DNA of 10,151 bases, taken from the NCBI GenBank assembly GCA_041746975.1, contig JBGTGB010000366.1, forward strand, positions 1 through 10,151, in the 5' to 3' direction. Each line of letters opens with the position of its first letter. The first letter of the stretch is position 1. The DNA is from Haliea sp041746975. GTDB taxonomy: Bacteria; Pseudomonadota; Gammaproteobacteria; Pseudomonadales; Halieaceae. Under the pieces are notes generated by a model, which was not told where the DNA came from, did no database searches, and worked only from the letters and a program-made list of their open reading frames with translations. The position numbers were made by a program, and so were the translations under genes. Shown one piece after another: positions 1 through 6,093 of the stretch.

Positions 1-1202
1 GCCGGCACCAAGACCGCCGCCAACAGCGGTGCGGGCCGCAAGAACGGCACAGCCCTCATGGCCCCCGCCTCCGGGGCTGCCGCCAGGCTGCCTTCCAGCG
101 GCGTGTCGTCAGTGCCGGTGCGGCGCTGTACAGGCGCGGCCGCGACCACTTTCAGGTGCTGGGGCACGCGGCCAGCCTGATCACCACTATCAGTACTGCC
201 GTCGAAACCTCGCGCCTCCGGCTCAGCCTGGTCTCCGCCTGCAACCGCTGCTGACCGGGGCGGCCCATCCTGGGGGCCCGCGCCAGTCGGCCCTGCTGGC
301 GCCGGCGCTTCTGTGCGCGACGGGACTGTATCGATATCCGTGTCCTTAGCGAGCTGGAAATCGCTTTCGGACCAGCTGGTTCCCACCGCCAGGCTTTCGT
401 CCTGCAGCTCGCGCACCACCTCGCGGAGGTCATCCACAGTGACCCGGTGGCGTTCGTCAAGCGAGCAGTGTAGCAACAAGCGGCTGCAGATAAGGTTGAT
501 GCGCCGGGGGATGCCCTCGCTGAATTTGTGTACCAGCGGGAATATCGCCTGGCTGAAGGCGGGGTCGCCACGCCAGCCCACTACGTCCAACCGATGAAGA
601 ATGTAGGCTTGCGTTTCCTCCAACTCCAGTGGGCGCAGATGGCTGGCGGCGACGATACGCTGGTGCACCTGCTCCAGTTCCGGGCGCAGCAACAGTTCCC
701 GCAACTCCGGCTGACCCAGCAGGAAGATCTGCAGCAAGGGCTTGCCGTTGACCTGGATATTGGTGAGCAGGCGCAGCTCTTCCATGGCGGAAATCGCCAG
801 GTCCTGTGCCTCGTCCACGATAAGCAGGGCGCGCAGACCCTCGCGGTGCCAGGTTCGCAACTGTTGGGTGAGGCGCTGCAGGACCTCGCCTTTCTCAACA
901 AAGTCCAGCGACACGCCGAACTCGTAGGCAACCATTTTCAATAAATCGTCGGCCTTGAGCTGACTGCAAACCAGGTTGGCAACGCGCACGTTCTCGCCGG
1001 AGAGATGTTCGACCAGGGCGCCGATCAGGGTCGTCTTGCCCGTGCCGGGCCGGCCGGTGATCATCACAAAGCCTTCCTGGCGCATGTAGGCAAAGGCCAT
1101 ATAGGCACGCGCCTTCGAGTAGCCCTTGTGGACATAGGCGAAGGCGTGATCCGGGCTCAGCAGGAACGGTTCGGCCTTGAAGCGGTAGAACTGGTCATAC
1201 AT
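1..1202 (-). CDS. XrtA/PEP-CTERM system-associated AAA ATPase, ExeA-like (3' end beyond the window)
   Basis: The reading frame is open from an ATG at 1202 to the left edge, 400 codons with no stop. The start MYDQFYRFKAEPF resembles the usual opening of ExeA-like and XrtA-associated ATPases (MY..FY....PF.L.PD). Visible motifs are Walker A GRPGTGKT (residues 50-57), Walker B LLIVDE (126-131), a sensor-1-like LLGQPE (161-166) and GIPRRIN (230-236). The AAA core ends near residue 270. After about 275 comes a linker rich in Ala, Pro, Gly and Asp, then a hydrophobic run at 387-400 that may begin a membrane helix at the edge. ExeA proteins carry a membrane helix and periplasmic domain after the ATPase, so that is a plausible continuation. 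No clear Shine-Dalgarno precedes the ATG. The family accompanies exosortase A loci; its exact role there is not established. It lies 229 bases downstream of the dehydrogenase, on the same strand. Confidence 0.88.
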   Translation of the reverse strand, partial: MYDQFYRFKAEPFLLSPDHAFAYVHKGYSKARAYMAFAYMRQEGFVMITGRPGTGKTTLIGALVEHLSGENVRVANLVCSQLKADDLLKMVAYEFGVSLDFVEKGEVLQRLTQQLRTWHREGLRALLIVDEAQDLAISAMEELRLLTNIQVNGKPLLQIFLLGQPELRELLLRPELEQVHQRIVAASHLRPLELEETQAYILHRLDVVGWRGDPAFSQAIFPLVHKFSEGIPRRINLICSRLLLHCSLDERHRVTVDDLREVVRELQDESLAVGTSWSESDFQLAKDTDIDTVPSRTEAPAPAGPTGAGPQDGPPRSAAVAGGDQAEPEARGFDGSTDSGDQAGRVPQHLKVVAAAPVQRRTGTDDTPLEGSLAAAPEAGAMRAVPFLRPAPLLAAVLVP

Positions 1203-1275
1203 TGTGACTCGTTACCACGCAGTTTCGCTAAGCTGACTGCCAAGCATGTTGCATTGAAAGTTGTTTGATGGCAAG

Positions 1276-1281
1276 GCAATA
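1276..1281 (-). promoter_or_regulatory. Candidate -10 hexamer for the ATPase gene
   Basis: The minus strand reads TATTGC here, sharing only TAT with the sigma-70 consensus. Its centre is 32 bases downstream of the centre of the CRP-type palindrome, which is the spacing of a class II CRP-activated promoter (site centred at -41.5). That would put transcription start near 1269, about 67 bases before the start codon. The hexamer itself is weak and the call rests on spacing. Confidence 0.2.
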
Positions 1282-1302
1282 CGGGACATGACTCACGTGG
1301 AT

Positions 1303-1318
1303 TGTGAAGCCCGTCACA
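1303..1318. promoter_or_regulatory. Perfect CRP/Vfr-type palindrome TGTGA-N6-TCACA
   Basis: Both five-base half-sites of the CRP-family core are exact, with the canonical six-base spacer. The site lies in the gap upstream of the ATPase, about 100 bases before its start codon. Ten specified bases are expected by chance roughly once per million positions, so a match in a 229-base gap is notable. That CRP, Vfr or Clp binds here is inference. A 16-base sequence matching it at 12 positions occurs at 3917-3932. Confidence 0.55.
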
Positions 1319-1398
1319 GGCTCGATACGGTGCCAGAGGCGGGACTCTCATGCTGCGCATTTAACGCGGATCCCGGACGCAGCACTGTGCGCAAGCGT

Positions 1399-1431
1399 AC
1401 ATAGGCCTGCAAACAACATAGGCGGCCGCCT
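1399..1431. repeat. Short direct repeat and 12-base palindrome after the dehydrogenase stop
   Basis: ACATAGGC occurs at 1399-1406 and again at 1416-1423, 17 bases apart. Directly after the dehydrogenase stop codon (1432-1434) is the perfect palindrome AGGCGGCCGCCT (1420-1431). It has no loop-sized spacer and no T tract on either side, so it is not a convincing intrinsic terminator. No function is claimed. Confidence 0.3.
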
Positions 1432-2760
1432 CTACAGACGCCACAAATGGACACCCCGGGCCGCGGCCTGACCCCGATCCAGCACCCCCTTGACATCCAT
1501 CACCACCCCGTCGGGGGCGAGAATGGGCAGCACCACATCCAGACCCCGGGCCAGGTAGTCGGCGTGGGGCACCGCCAACACTACCGCATGCGCCAGCCCC
1601 AGCTGCTCCCAGGGGGTGAGCGACACGCCGTATTCCGCCTGCGCTTCCTCGTTGTCGGCAAGGGGATCGTGAACCGTGACCTCACAGCAGTAATCCTCCA
1701 GTTCACGGATGATATCCTCTACCCGCGAGTTGCGCAGATCCGGGCAGTTTTCCTTGAAGGTCAGGCCGAGCACGGTCACCTTCGCCCCGGCCACCGGATG
1801 GCCACGGCCGACCAGTTGCTTCACCGTCTGCTCGGCGATGAACTTGCCCATGCCGTCGTTGGTCTGGCGCCCGCCGAGCACCACCTGCGGGTGGTAACCG
1901 ACGCTTTCGGCCTTGTAGGTGAGGTAGTACGGGTCCACGCCGATACAGTGGCCGCCCACCAGGCCGGGGCGGAAGGGCAGGAAATTCCACTTGGTACCGG
2001 CGGCCTCCAGCACATCCAGGGTGTCGATACCCAGCTTGTTGAAGATCAGTGCCAGCTCGTTCATCAGGGCGATATTGAGGTCGCGCTGGGTGTTTTCGAT
2101 CACCTTGGCGGCCTCGGCCACCTTGACGCTGGCGGCGCGGTGCACCCCCGCCTCCACCACGGATTCATAGAGCGCAGCCACCCGCTCCAGGGTCGCCGGC
2201 GTATCGCCGGCAACCACCTTGGTGATGGTCTCCAGCCGGTGCACCTTGTCGCCCGGGTTGATGCGCTCGGGGGAGTAACCGATAAAGAACCCCGCGGCCC
2301 CCTCCACATCGACCCCGTCGCGACCGCTCCAGGCGAGGCCTGACCCCGCCTCCAGCAGGGGCACGCAGACTTCCTCGGTGCAGCCGGGGTAGACGGTGGA
2401 CTCGTAGATGACGACGGTGCCGGGCTGCAGGTATTTGGCTACCGTGCGCGAGGCGCCTTCCAGCGGGCTCAAATCCGGGCGGTGAGCGTGATCAATCGGG
2501 GTGGGCACCACCACGATAATGATGGAGGCCTCCGCCAGCTGCGCCGGGTCACTGCTGTACGCAAGCCCGGTGGCCGCCGCCAGGGCGTCCGCGGAAACCT
2601 CGCCACTGGGATCGTGGCCAGCGCGGTAGTGGTTGAGCTTCTTTTCATTGAGATCAAAGCCGATGGTCCGCCGCTGGCGGCCAAAGGCCACCGCCAGTGG
2701 CAGCCCGACATAGCCCAGGCCGACAATGGCCACGGTTTCGTTCATGTTCTGCTCGCTCAT
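1432..2760 (-). CDS. tviB: UDP-N-acetylhexosamine 6-dehydrogenase (TviB/WbpO type)
   Basis: This cytoplasmic NAD-dependent enzyme oxidises C6 of a UDP-HexNAc to the uronic acid in two steps. Its 442 residues show the N-terminal Rossmann motif GLGYVGLP (14-21), TPID (87-90), YESTVYPG (119-126), GYSPERINPGD (161-171), the AEAAK...N motif with Lys219 and Asn223, and the catalytic loop GGHCIGVDPYYL with Cys272. GLTFKENCPDLRNS (332-345) opens the C-terminal UDP-binding domain. These motifs fit the TviB/WbpO branch rather than UDP-glucose dehydrogenase; whether it prefers UDP-GlcNAc or UDP-GalNAc cannot be read from sequence. The ATG overlaps the epimerase TAA by one base, implying translational coupling. 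A second in-frame ATG lies five codons later. Compared with Pseudomonas WbpO as I recall it, there are about ten extra residues near 144-158. The TAG stop is at 1432-1434. Confidence 0.9.
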   Translation of the reverse strand: MSEQNMNETVAIVGLGYVGLPLAVAFGRQRRTIGFDLNEKKLNHYRAGHDPSGEVSADALAAATGLAYSSDPAQLAEASIIIVVVPTPIDHAHRPDLSPLEGASRTVAKYLQPGTVVIYESTVYPGCTEEVCVPLLEAGSGLAWSGRDGVDVEGAAGFFIGYSPERINPGDKVHRLETITKVVAGDTPATLERVAALYESVVEAGVHRAASVKVAEAAKVIENTQRDLNIALMNELALIFNKLGIDTLDVLEAAGTKWNFLPFRPGLVGGHCIGVDPYYLTYKAESVGYHPQVVLGGRQTNDGMGKFIAEQTVKQLVGRGHPVAGAKVTVLGLTFKENCPDLRNSRVEDIIRELEDYCCEVTVHDPLADNEEAQAEYGVSLTPWEQLGLAHAVVLAVPHADYLARGLDVVLPILAPDGVVMDVKGVLDRGQAAARGVHLWRL

Positions 2761-3782
2761 TATGGTGACTGGGACAGGAACCAGGCGGCGGTGCGGGCCA
2801 GCCCTTCATGGACGTCGTATTGCGGAGCGTAACCGAGCAACCGGGCCGCCTTGCCGATATCGGCCTGGGAGTGGCGCACGTCGCCCTCGCGGAACTCGCC
2901 GTACTCGGGCTCCGCGCCAGCCGCTGCCGGGCGCCCGGGGCTCAGCAGGTCACGGATGCCGTAATAGAGCTCGTTGAGCGTGGTGCGGCCACCGAAGGCG
3001 ACGTTGTAGACCTGGTTCAGGGCTTCGGGCTCGGTGACTGTCGCCGCCAGCAGGTTGGCCTGCACCACATTGTCGATATAGCAGAAGTCGCGGGAAGTCT
3101 CGCCGTCGCCGTTGATCTGGCAAGTCCCTCCCGCAACCAGCTCACCAAACCAGCGCGGAATCACCGCGGCGTAGGCGCCTTCCGGGTCCTGCCGCGGGCC
3201 GAACACATTGAAGTAGCGCAGGCCAATGCAATCCAGGCCATAGGCGCGCTGGAAGACGTCGGCGTAGAGTTCATTGACATACTTGGTCACCGCGTAGGGT
3301 GACAGGGGCTTGCCGATCTCGTCTTCGACCTTGGGCAGGCCCGGATGGTCGCCGTAGGTGGAAGAGGATGCCGCATACACGAAACGCCGGACCTTGGCGT
3401 CCCGGGCCGCCACCAGCATATTGACGAAGCCGTCGATATTGACCGCATTGGTCAGCAGCGGATCCTCAAGCGAGCGGGGCACACTGCCCAGGGCGGCCTC
3501 GTGGAGGACGTAATCCACGCCTGCCATGGCGCGGCGACAGTCGTCCAGGGAGCGGATGTCGCCCTCGATGAAGGTGAATTCACCGCTGCCTCCCGCCCCT
3601 GCGAGAACCGCGTCAAGGTTGTGGCGGTGGCCGGTGGAGAAGTCGTCCAGCCCCACCACCACTTGCCCGAGCCGCAGCAGCCGCTCCACCAGATGGGAGC
3701 CGATAAAGCCGGCGGCGCCGGTGACCAGCCAGCGGGCAGGGGCATGACTGAGCCTGGATTCCGTTGCCTTGTATGCTTCCAC
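2760..3782 (-). CDS. wbpP: UDP-N-acetylglucosamine 4-epimerase (WbpP/TviC type)
   Basis: This is an extended short-chain dehydrogenase that interconverts UDP-GlcNAc and UDP-GalNAc (or their uronic acids) using bound NAD. Its 340 residues contain the NAD motif TGAAGFIGSH (21-30), EAALGSVPRS (95-104), the Ser cluster SSSTYG (139-144) and the catalytic Tyr163/Lys167 pair in SPYAVTKY. NGDGETSRDFCYIDN and REGDVRHSQAD also fit. Long stretches agree with my memory of P. aeruginosa WbpP, so the family call is firm. The start is a GTG at 3782: no ATG lies near it in frame, the resulting N-terminus has the length of WbpP before the Rossmann motif, and a GGAAGG sequence lies 9 bases upstream. It is the first gene of the minus-strand unit, divergent from prsK. 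With the coupled dehydrogenase the expected end product is UDP-GalNAcA, whichever enzyme acts first. Confidence 0.92.
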   Translation of the reverse strand: MEAYKATESRLSHAPARWLVTGAAGFIGSHLVERLLRLGQVVVGLDDFSTGHRHNLDAVLAGAGGSGEFTFIEGDIRSLDDCRRAMAGVDYVLHEAALGSVPRSLEDPLLTNAVNIDGFVNMLVAARDAKVRRFVYAASSSTYGDHPGLPKVEDEIGKPLSPYAVTKYVNELYADVFQRAYGLDCIGLRYFNVFGPRQDPEGAYAAVIPRWFGELVAGGTCQINGDGETSRDFCYIDNVVQANLLAATVTEPEALNQVYNVAFGGRTTLNELYYGIRDLLSPGRPAAAGAEPEYGEFREGDVRHSQADIGKAARLLGYAPQYDVHEGLARTAAWFLSQSP

Positions 3783-3821
3783 TGTGTCTTGCCTTCCCTG
3801 TCAGAGCTTCTGGGCAGCGCG

Positions 3822-3837
3822 TCAACCTGTGCGCCAG
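3822..3837 (-). promoter_or_regulatory. Sigma-54-like element upstream of the epimerase
   Basis: The minus strand reads CTGGCGCACAGGTTGA, compared with the sigma-54 pattern TGGCAC-N5-TTGC. The GG and TTG elements have the exact spacing, but the normally conserved C of the -12 element is A, and one base of the -24 element differs. Transcription would begin near 3810, about 28 bases before the GTG. It is worth noting because a sigma-54 activator is encoded next door. Confidence 0.25.
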
Positions 3838-3879
3838 GTCGCGCTTCCGGTGTGCCGTCGTTTACAGCGTGCTGCCGGG

Positions 3880-3885
3880 AGTATA
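3880..3885 (-). promoter_or_regulatory. Candidate sigma-70 -10 hexamer for the epimerase unit
   Basis: The minus strand reads TATACT, five of six bases to TATAAT. No good -35 hexamer lies 16-18 bases upstream (TGGCTG at 17), so an activator would be needed. The inverted repeat at 3891-3908 covers that position. Transcription would start near 3873, leaving a leader of about 90 bases. Confidence 0.3.
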
Positions 3886-3890
3886 AGGTC

Positions 3891-3932
3891 TGGCTGACTT
3901 TACAGCCATGCCCCGGCATGACGCCGGTCACA
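3891..3932. repeat. Cluster of overlapping inverted repeats, candidate operator
   Basis: Four dyads are packed into 42 bases: TGGCTG-N6-CAGCCA (3891-3908), CATGCC-CC-GGCATG (3907-3920), CCGGC-N5-GCCGG (3913-3927) and a CRP-like CATGA-N6-TCACA (3917-3932, eight of ten core bases). The first three are perfect in their arms. Overlap of this kind suggests competing or cooperative regulator sites. No T tract follows, so they are not terminators. The bound protein is unknown; PrsR and a CRP-family regulator are candidates. Confidence 0.5.
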
Positions 3933-3954
3933 GTTTGGGCACAACAACGGCTAC

Positions 3955-3958
3955 AGGA
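3955..3958 (+). promoter_or_regulatory. Ribosome binding site of prsK
   Basis: AGGA lies 8 bases before the ATG at 3967 and supports that start over any later one. Confidence 0.6.
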
Positions 3959-3966
3959 TCACCCCC

Positions 3967-6060
3967 ATGGTGGGCAATATCGGCCTGATTACCCATTTGG
4001 TCGCCAGCGCGGGCTTCGCAGCGCTTGCTTTGCTGCTGCTGCTGCAATGGCGGGTCAAGCCACTGCAGACCAGCCTGTTGCTGGCGTGCACGGCGGCGGC
4101 GCTGTGGGCTGCCATTGTCGGCATCGGCAGCCTCGCCGAATACCCGCCCGTGCGCCTGACCCAGCTCGCCGAGCTGGTGCGTAACGCCGCCTGGCTTTAC
4201 CTGTTGCTGCAACTGCTGGGTCTGCAGACCGACGGCAGTGCGGATTCACTGTGGGGCAGAAACTGGCGCCCCCTGTTCCTGGCCGGTGCCGCGGTGGCGC
4301 TGGGGCTGACTCTGCTGCCAGCGCTAAACCCCCTACTGCCAAACTGGCTCCGCACGGGGGAGGACCTGTCCTTGGCTGTTTCGCTGTCCCTGGCCCTCAT
4401 TGGCATGCTGCTGATCGAGCAGTTGTACCGCAATGCCAGCACCGGGGAGCGCTGGGCGCTCAAGTTCCTCTGCCTGGGACTGGGTGTGCTGTTCGCCTGG
4501 GACTTCTTCATGTACTCCGAGGCCCTTCTGTTCCGCAAGCTGGACCCGGACCTGTGGCAGGCCCGCGGCCTGGCCAATGCGGTGGCCGTACCGCTGCTGG
4601 GTATTGCCTTTGCCCGCTATGGCAGTTGGCACACCGGGCTGCGGGTGTCGCGCCAGGTGGTTTTCCACACCGTTACCCTGATGGGCGCCGGGCTGTATCT
4701 GCTGGGTATGGCGGCCGTCGGCTACTTCCTGAAATTCATGGGTGGCACCTGGGGATCCGTGCTGCAGCTGGGTTTTCTGGTCGCGGCCGGCGCCCTGCTG
4801 CTGAGCGTATTGTTCTCCGGGCGCCTGCGGGCGCTGCTGCGGGTACAGTTGAGCAAGCACTTCTTCAGTTACCGCTACGACTACCGGGAGGAATGGCTCA
4901 AATTTACCCAGGCCCTTGCCACTCTTAGTGACGATGTTGCGGAAGGCCTGATTCGCACCATGGCGCCGCTGGCCAGCAGCAACGCCGGATTGCTCTGGGG
5001 GGGTGGTGACGGCCAGCCCCTGCGCCTGCTCGCGCAGTGGGAAATGCCGGTGCCGGAAGGGGCCAGTGAGGGCCTGGGCAAACTGCCGGCCTGGCTACAG
5101 CAGACGGACTGGGTTATCGACCTGAAGGAATGGCGCAGCACCCCGGACATGTATACCGACCTGGCCCTGCCGGGCTGGTTGCAGCGGGAAGCTACCCTGT
5201 GGCTGATCATTCCGCTGGTTTTTCGAGACCAGCTGGAAGGCATCCTGATGCTGAAAGGGTCAAGCCTGAAAGACAGCATCAACTGGGAGGACCGGGACCT
5301 GCTCAAGACCGCCGGCCGCCAGGCCGCCAGCCACCTGGCCCAGCACCTGGCCAGCCAGGCTTTGGTGGAAGCGCGCCAGTTTGACGCCTTCAACCGGCTG
5401 TCGGCCTATGTAGTGCACGATCTCAAAAACATCCTGGCCCAGCAGTCACTGATCGTCTCCAACGCCGCGAGGCACCGTGACAACCCGGCCTTTATCGACG
5501 ACATGATCAGCACCGTGGAAAACTCGGTGACGCGCATGCAAAGGCTGATGGAGCAGATGCGCAGCGGCCTGCGCAATGCCGATTCCGGGGTGGTGGAGCT
5601 GACTCCCCTGTTGCACCAGGTTATCCGCGCTCGTGCGGGGACGCGCCCGGTACCCGAAGCGGAATTCGCAGCGGAGGATCTTGCGGTGGAAGCCGACCGC
5701 GAGCGCCTGGCCACCGTGTTCAACCACCTGCTGCAGAATGCCCAGGAGGCCACCCCCACCGACGGCTCGGTGACGGTAACACTGCACAGCGACGATCGCC
5801 GCGCCCTGATCGACATTGCGGACACCGGTCGCGGCATGGAAGCCGACTTTCTGCGGCAGCGCCTGTTCCGGCCCTTCGAGTCCACCAAGGGGCTCACCGG
5901 CATGGGTATCGGCGCCTTCGAAAGCCGGGAATATGTCCGCCAGCTGGGAGGCGAAATCGAGGTCAAGAGCAGTCCCGGACAGGGCAGCGTGTTCCGGGTT
6001 ATCCTGCCCCTGGCCTCCGGCGAGGCGGCGGATCGGGACACACTTCCGGGGCAACACTAG
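3967..6060 (+). CDS. prsK: PrsK, XrtA/PEP-CTERM-associated membrane sensor histidine kinase
   Basis: This inner-membrane histidine kinase would sense an unknown signal and phosphorylate PrsR. Its 697 residues begin with about nine hydrophobic helices (roughly residues 6-28, 36-54, 72-87, 101-118, 129-147, 158-178, 198-215, 229-256 and 263-282) with only short loops, so there is no large periplasmic sensor. A GAF-like segment follows (about 315-465), ending in a helix that leads to the phosphoacceptor motif VVHDLKN with His484. The ATPase domain has the N box NHLLQNAQEA (586-595), the G1 box DTGRGM (619-624) and the G2 box GMGIGAF (645-651), then GGEIEVKSSPGQGSVF. Length, multi-helix N-terminus and GAF-kinase order match the PrsK family of exosortase A loci. 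It lies 33 bases before prsR and is surely co-transcribed with it. Confidence 0.93.
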   Translation: MVGNIGLITHLVASAGFAALALLLLLQWRVKPLQTSLLLACTAAALWAAIVGIGSLAEYPPVRLTQLAELVRNAAWLYLLLQLLGLQTDGSADSLWGRNWRPLFLAGAAVALGLTLLPALNPLLPNWLRTGEDLSLAVSLSLALIGMLLIEQLYRNASTGERWALKFLCLGLGVLFAWDFFMYSEALLFRKLDPDLWQARGLANAVAVPLLGIAFARYGSWHTGLRVSRQVVFHTVTLMGAGLYLLGMAAVGYFLKFMGGTWGSVLQLGFLVAAGALLLSVLFSGRLRALLRVQLSKHFFSYRYDYREEWLKFTQALATLSDDVAEGLIRTMAPLASSNAGLLWGGGDGQPLRLLAQWEMPVPEGASEGLGKLPAWLQQTDWVIDLKEWRSTPDMYTDLALPGWLQREATLWLIIPLVFRDQLEGILMLKGSSLKDSINWEDRDLLKTAGRQAASHLAQHLASQALVEARQFDAFNRLSAYVVHDLKNILAQQSLIVSNAARHRDNPAFIDDMISTVENSVTRMQRLMEQMRSGLRNADSGVVELTPLLHQVIRARAGTRPVPEAEFAAEDLAVEADRERLATVFNHLLQNAQEATPTDGSVTVTLHSDDRRALIDIADTGRGMEADFLRQRLFRPFESTKGLTGMGIGAFESREYVRQLGGEIEVKSSPGQGSVFRVILPLASGEAADRDTLPGQH

Positions 6061-6093
6061 CCATGAATGATCAACAGAATAACCGGGTAGACA

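Larger units (their letters stand above)
3783..3966. promoter_or_regulatory. Divergent promoter region between the epimerase and prsK
   Basis: This 184-base gap must contain the promoters of two divergent units. It holds a minus-strand -10 hexamer (3880-3885), a minus-strand sigma-54-like element (3822-3837) and a dense cluster of inverted repeats (3891-3932). On the plus strand TTTACA (3861-3866) and TATAAG (3882-3887) resemble -35 and -10 elements but are only 15 bases apart. The position suggests shared or auto-regulation of prsKR and the sugar-nucleotide genes; this is inference. Confidence 0.6.

Noticed and set aside
1227..1243. TTGGCAG...TTAGC on the minus strand upstream of the ATPase, sigma-54-like.
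   Set aside because: GG and GC are one base too far apart for sigma-54, whose spacing is strict.
1420..1431. The palindrome AGGCGGCCGCCT after the dehydrogenase stop as a terminator.
   Set aside because: There is no loop and no T tract, so a stable terminator hairpin is not expected.
1447..2343. A 298-codon plus-strand open frame opposite the dehydrogenase.
   Set aside because: It is a shadow of high-GC codon usage; the minus-strand protein has complete family motifs and this one has none.
3937..3952. A plus-strand GGGCAC...GGC resembling a sigma-54 promoter for prsK.
   Set aside because: GG and GC have the right spacing, but four other consensus bases are wrong and the start site would fall only about 4 bases before the ATG, removing the ribosome binding site.
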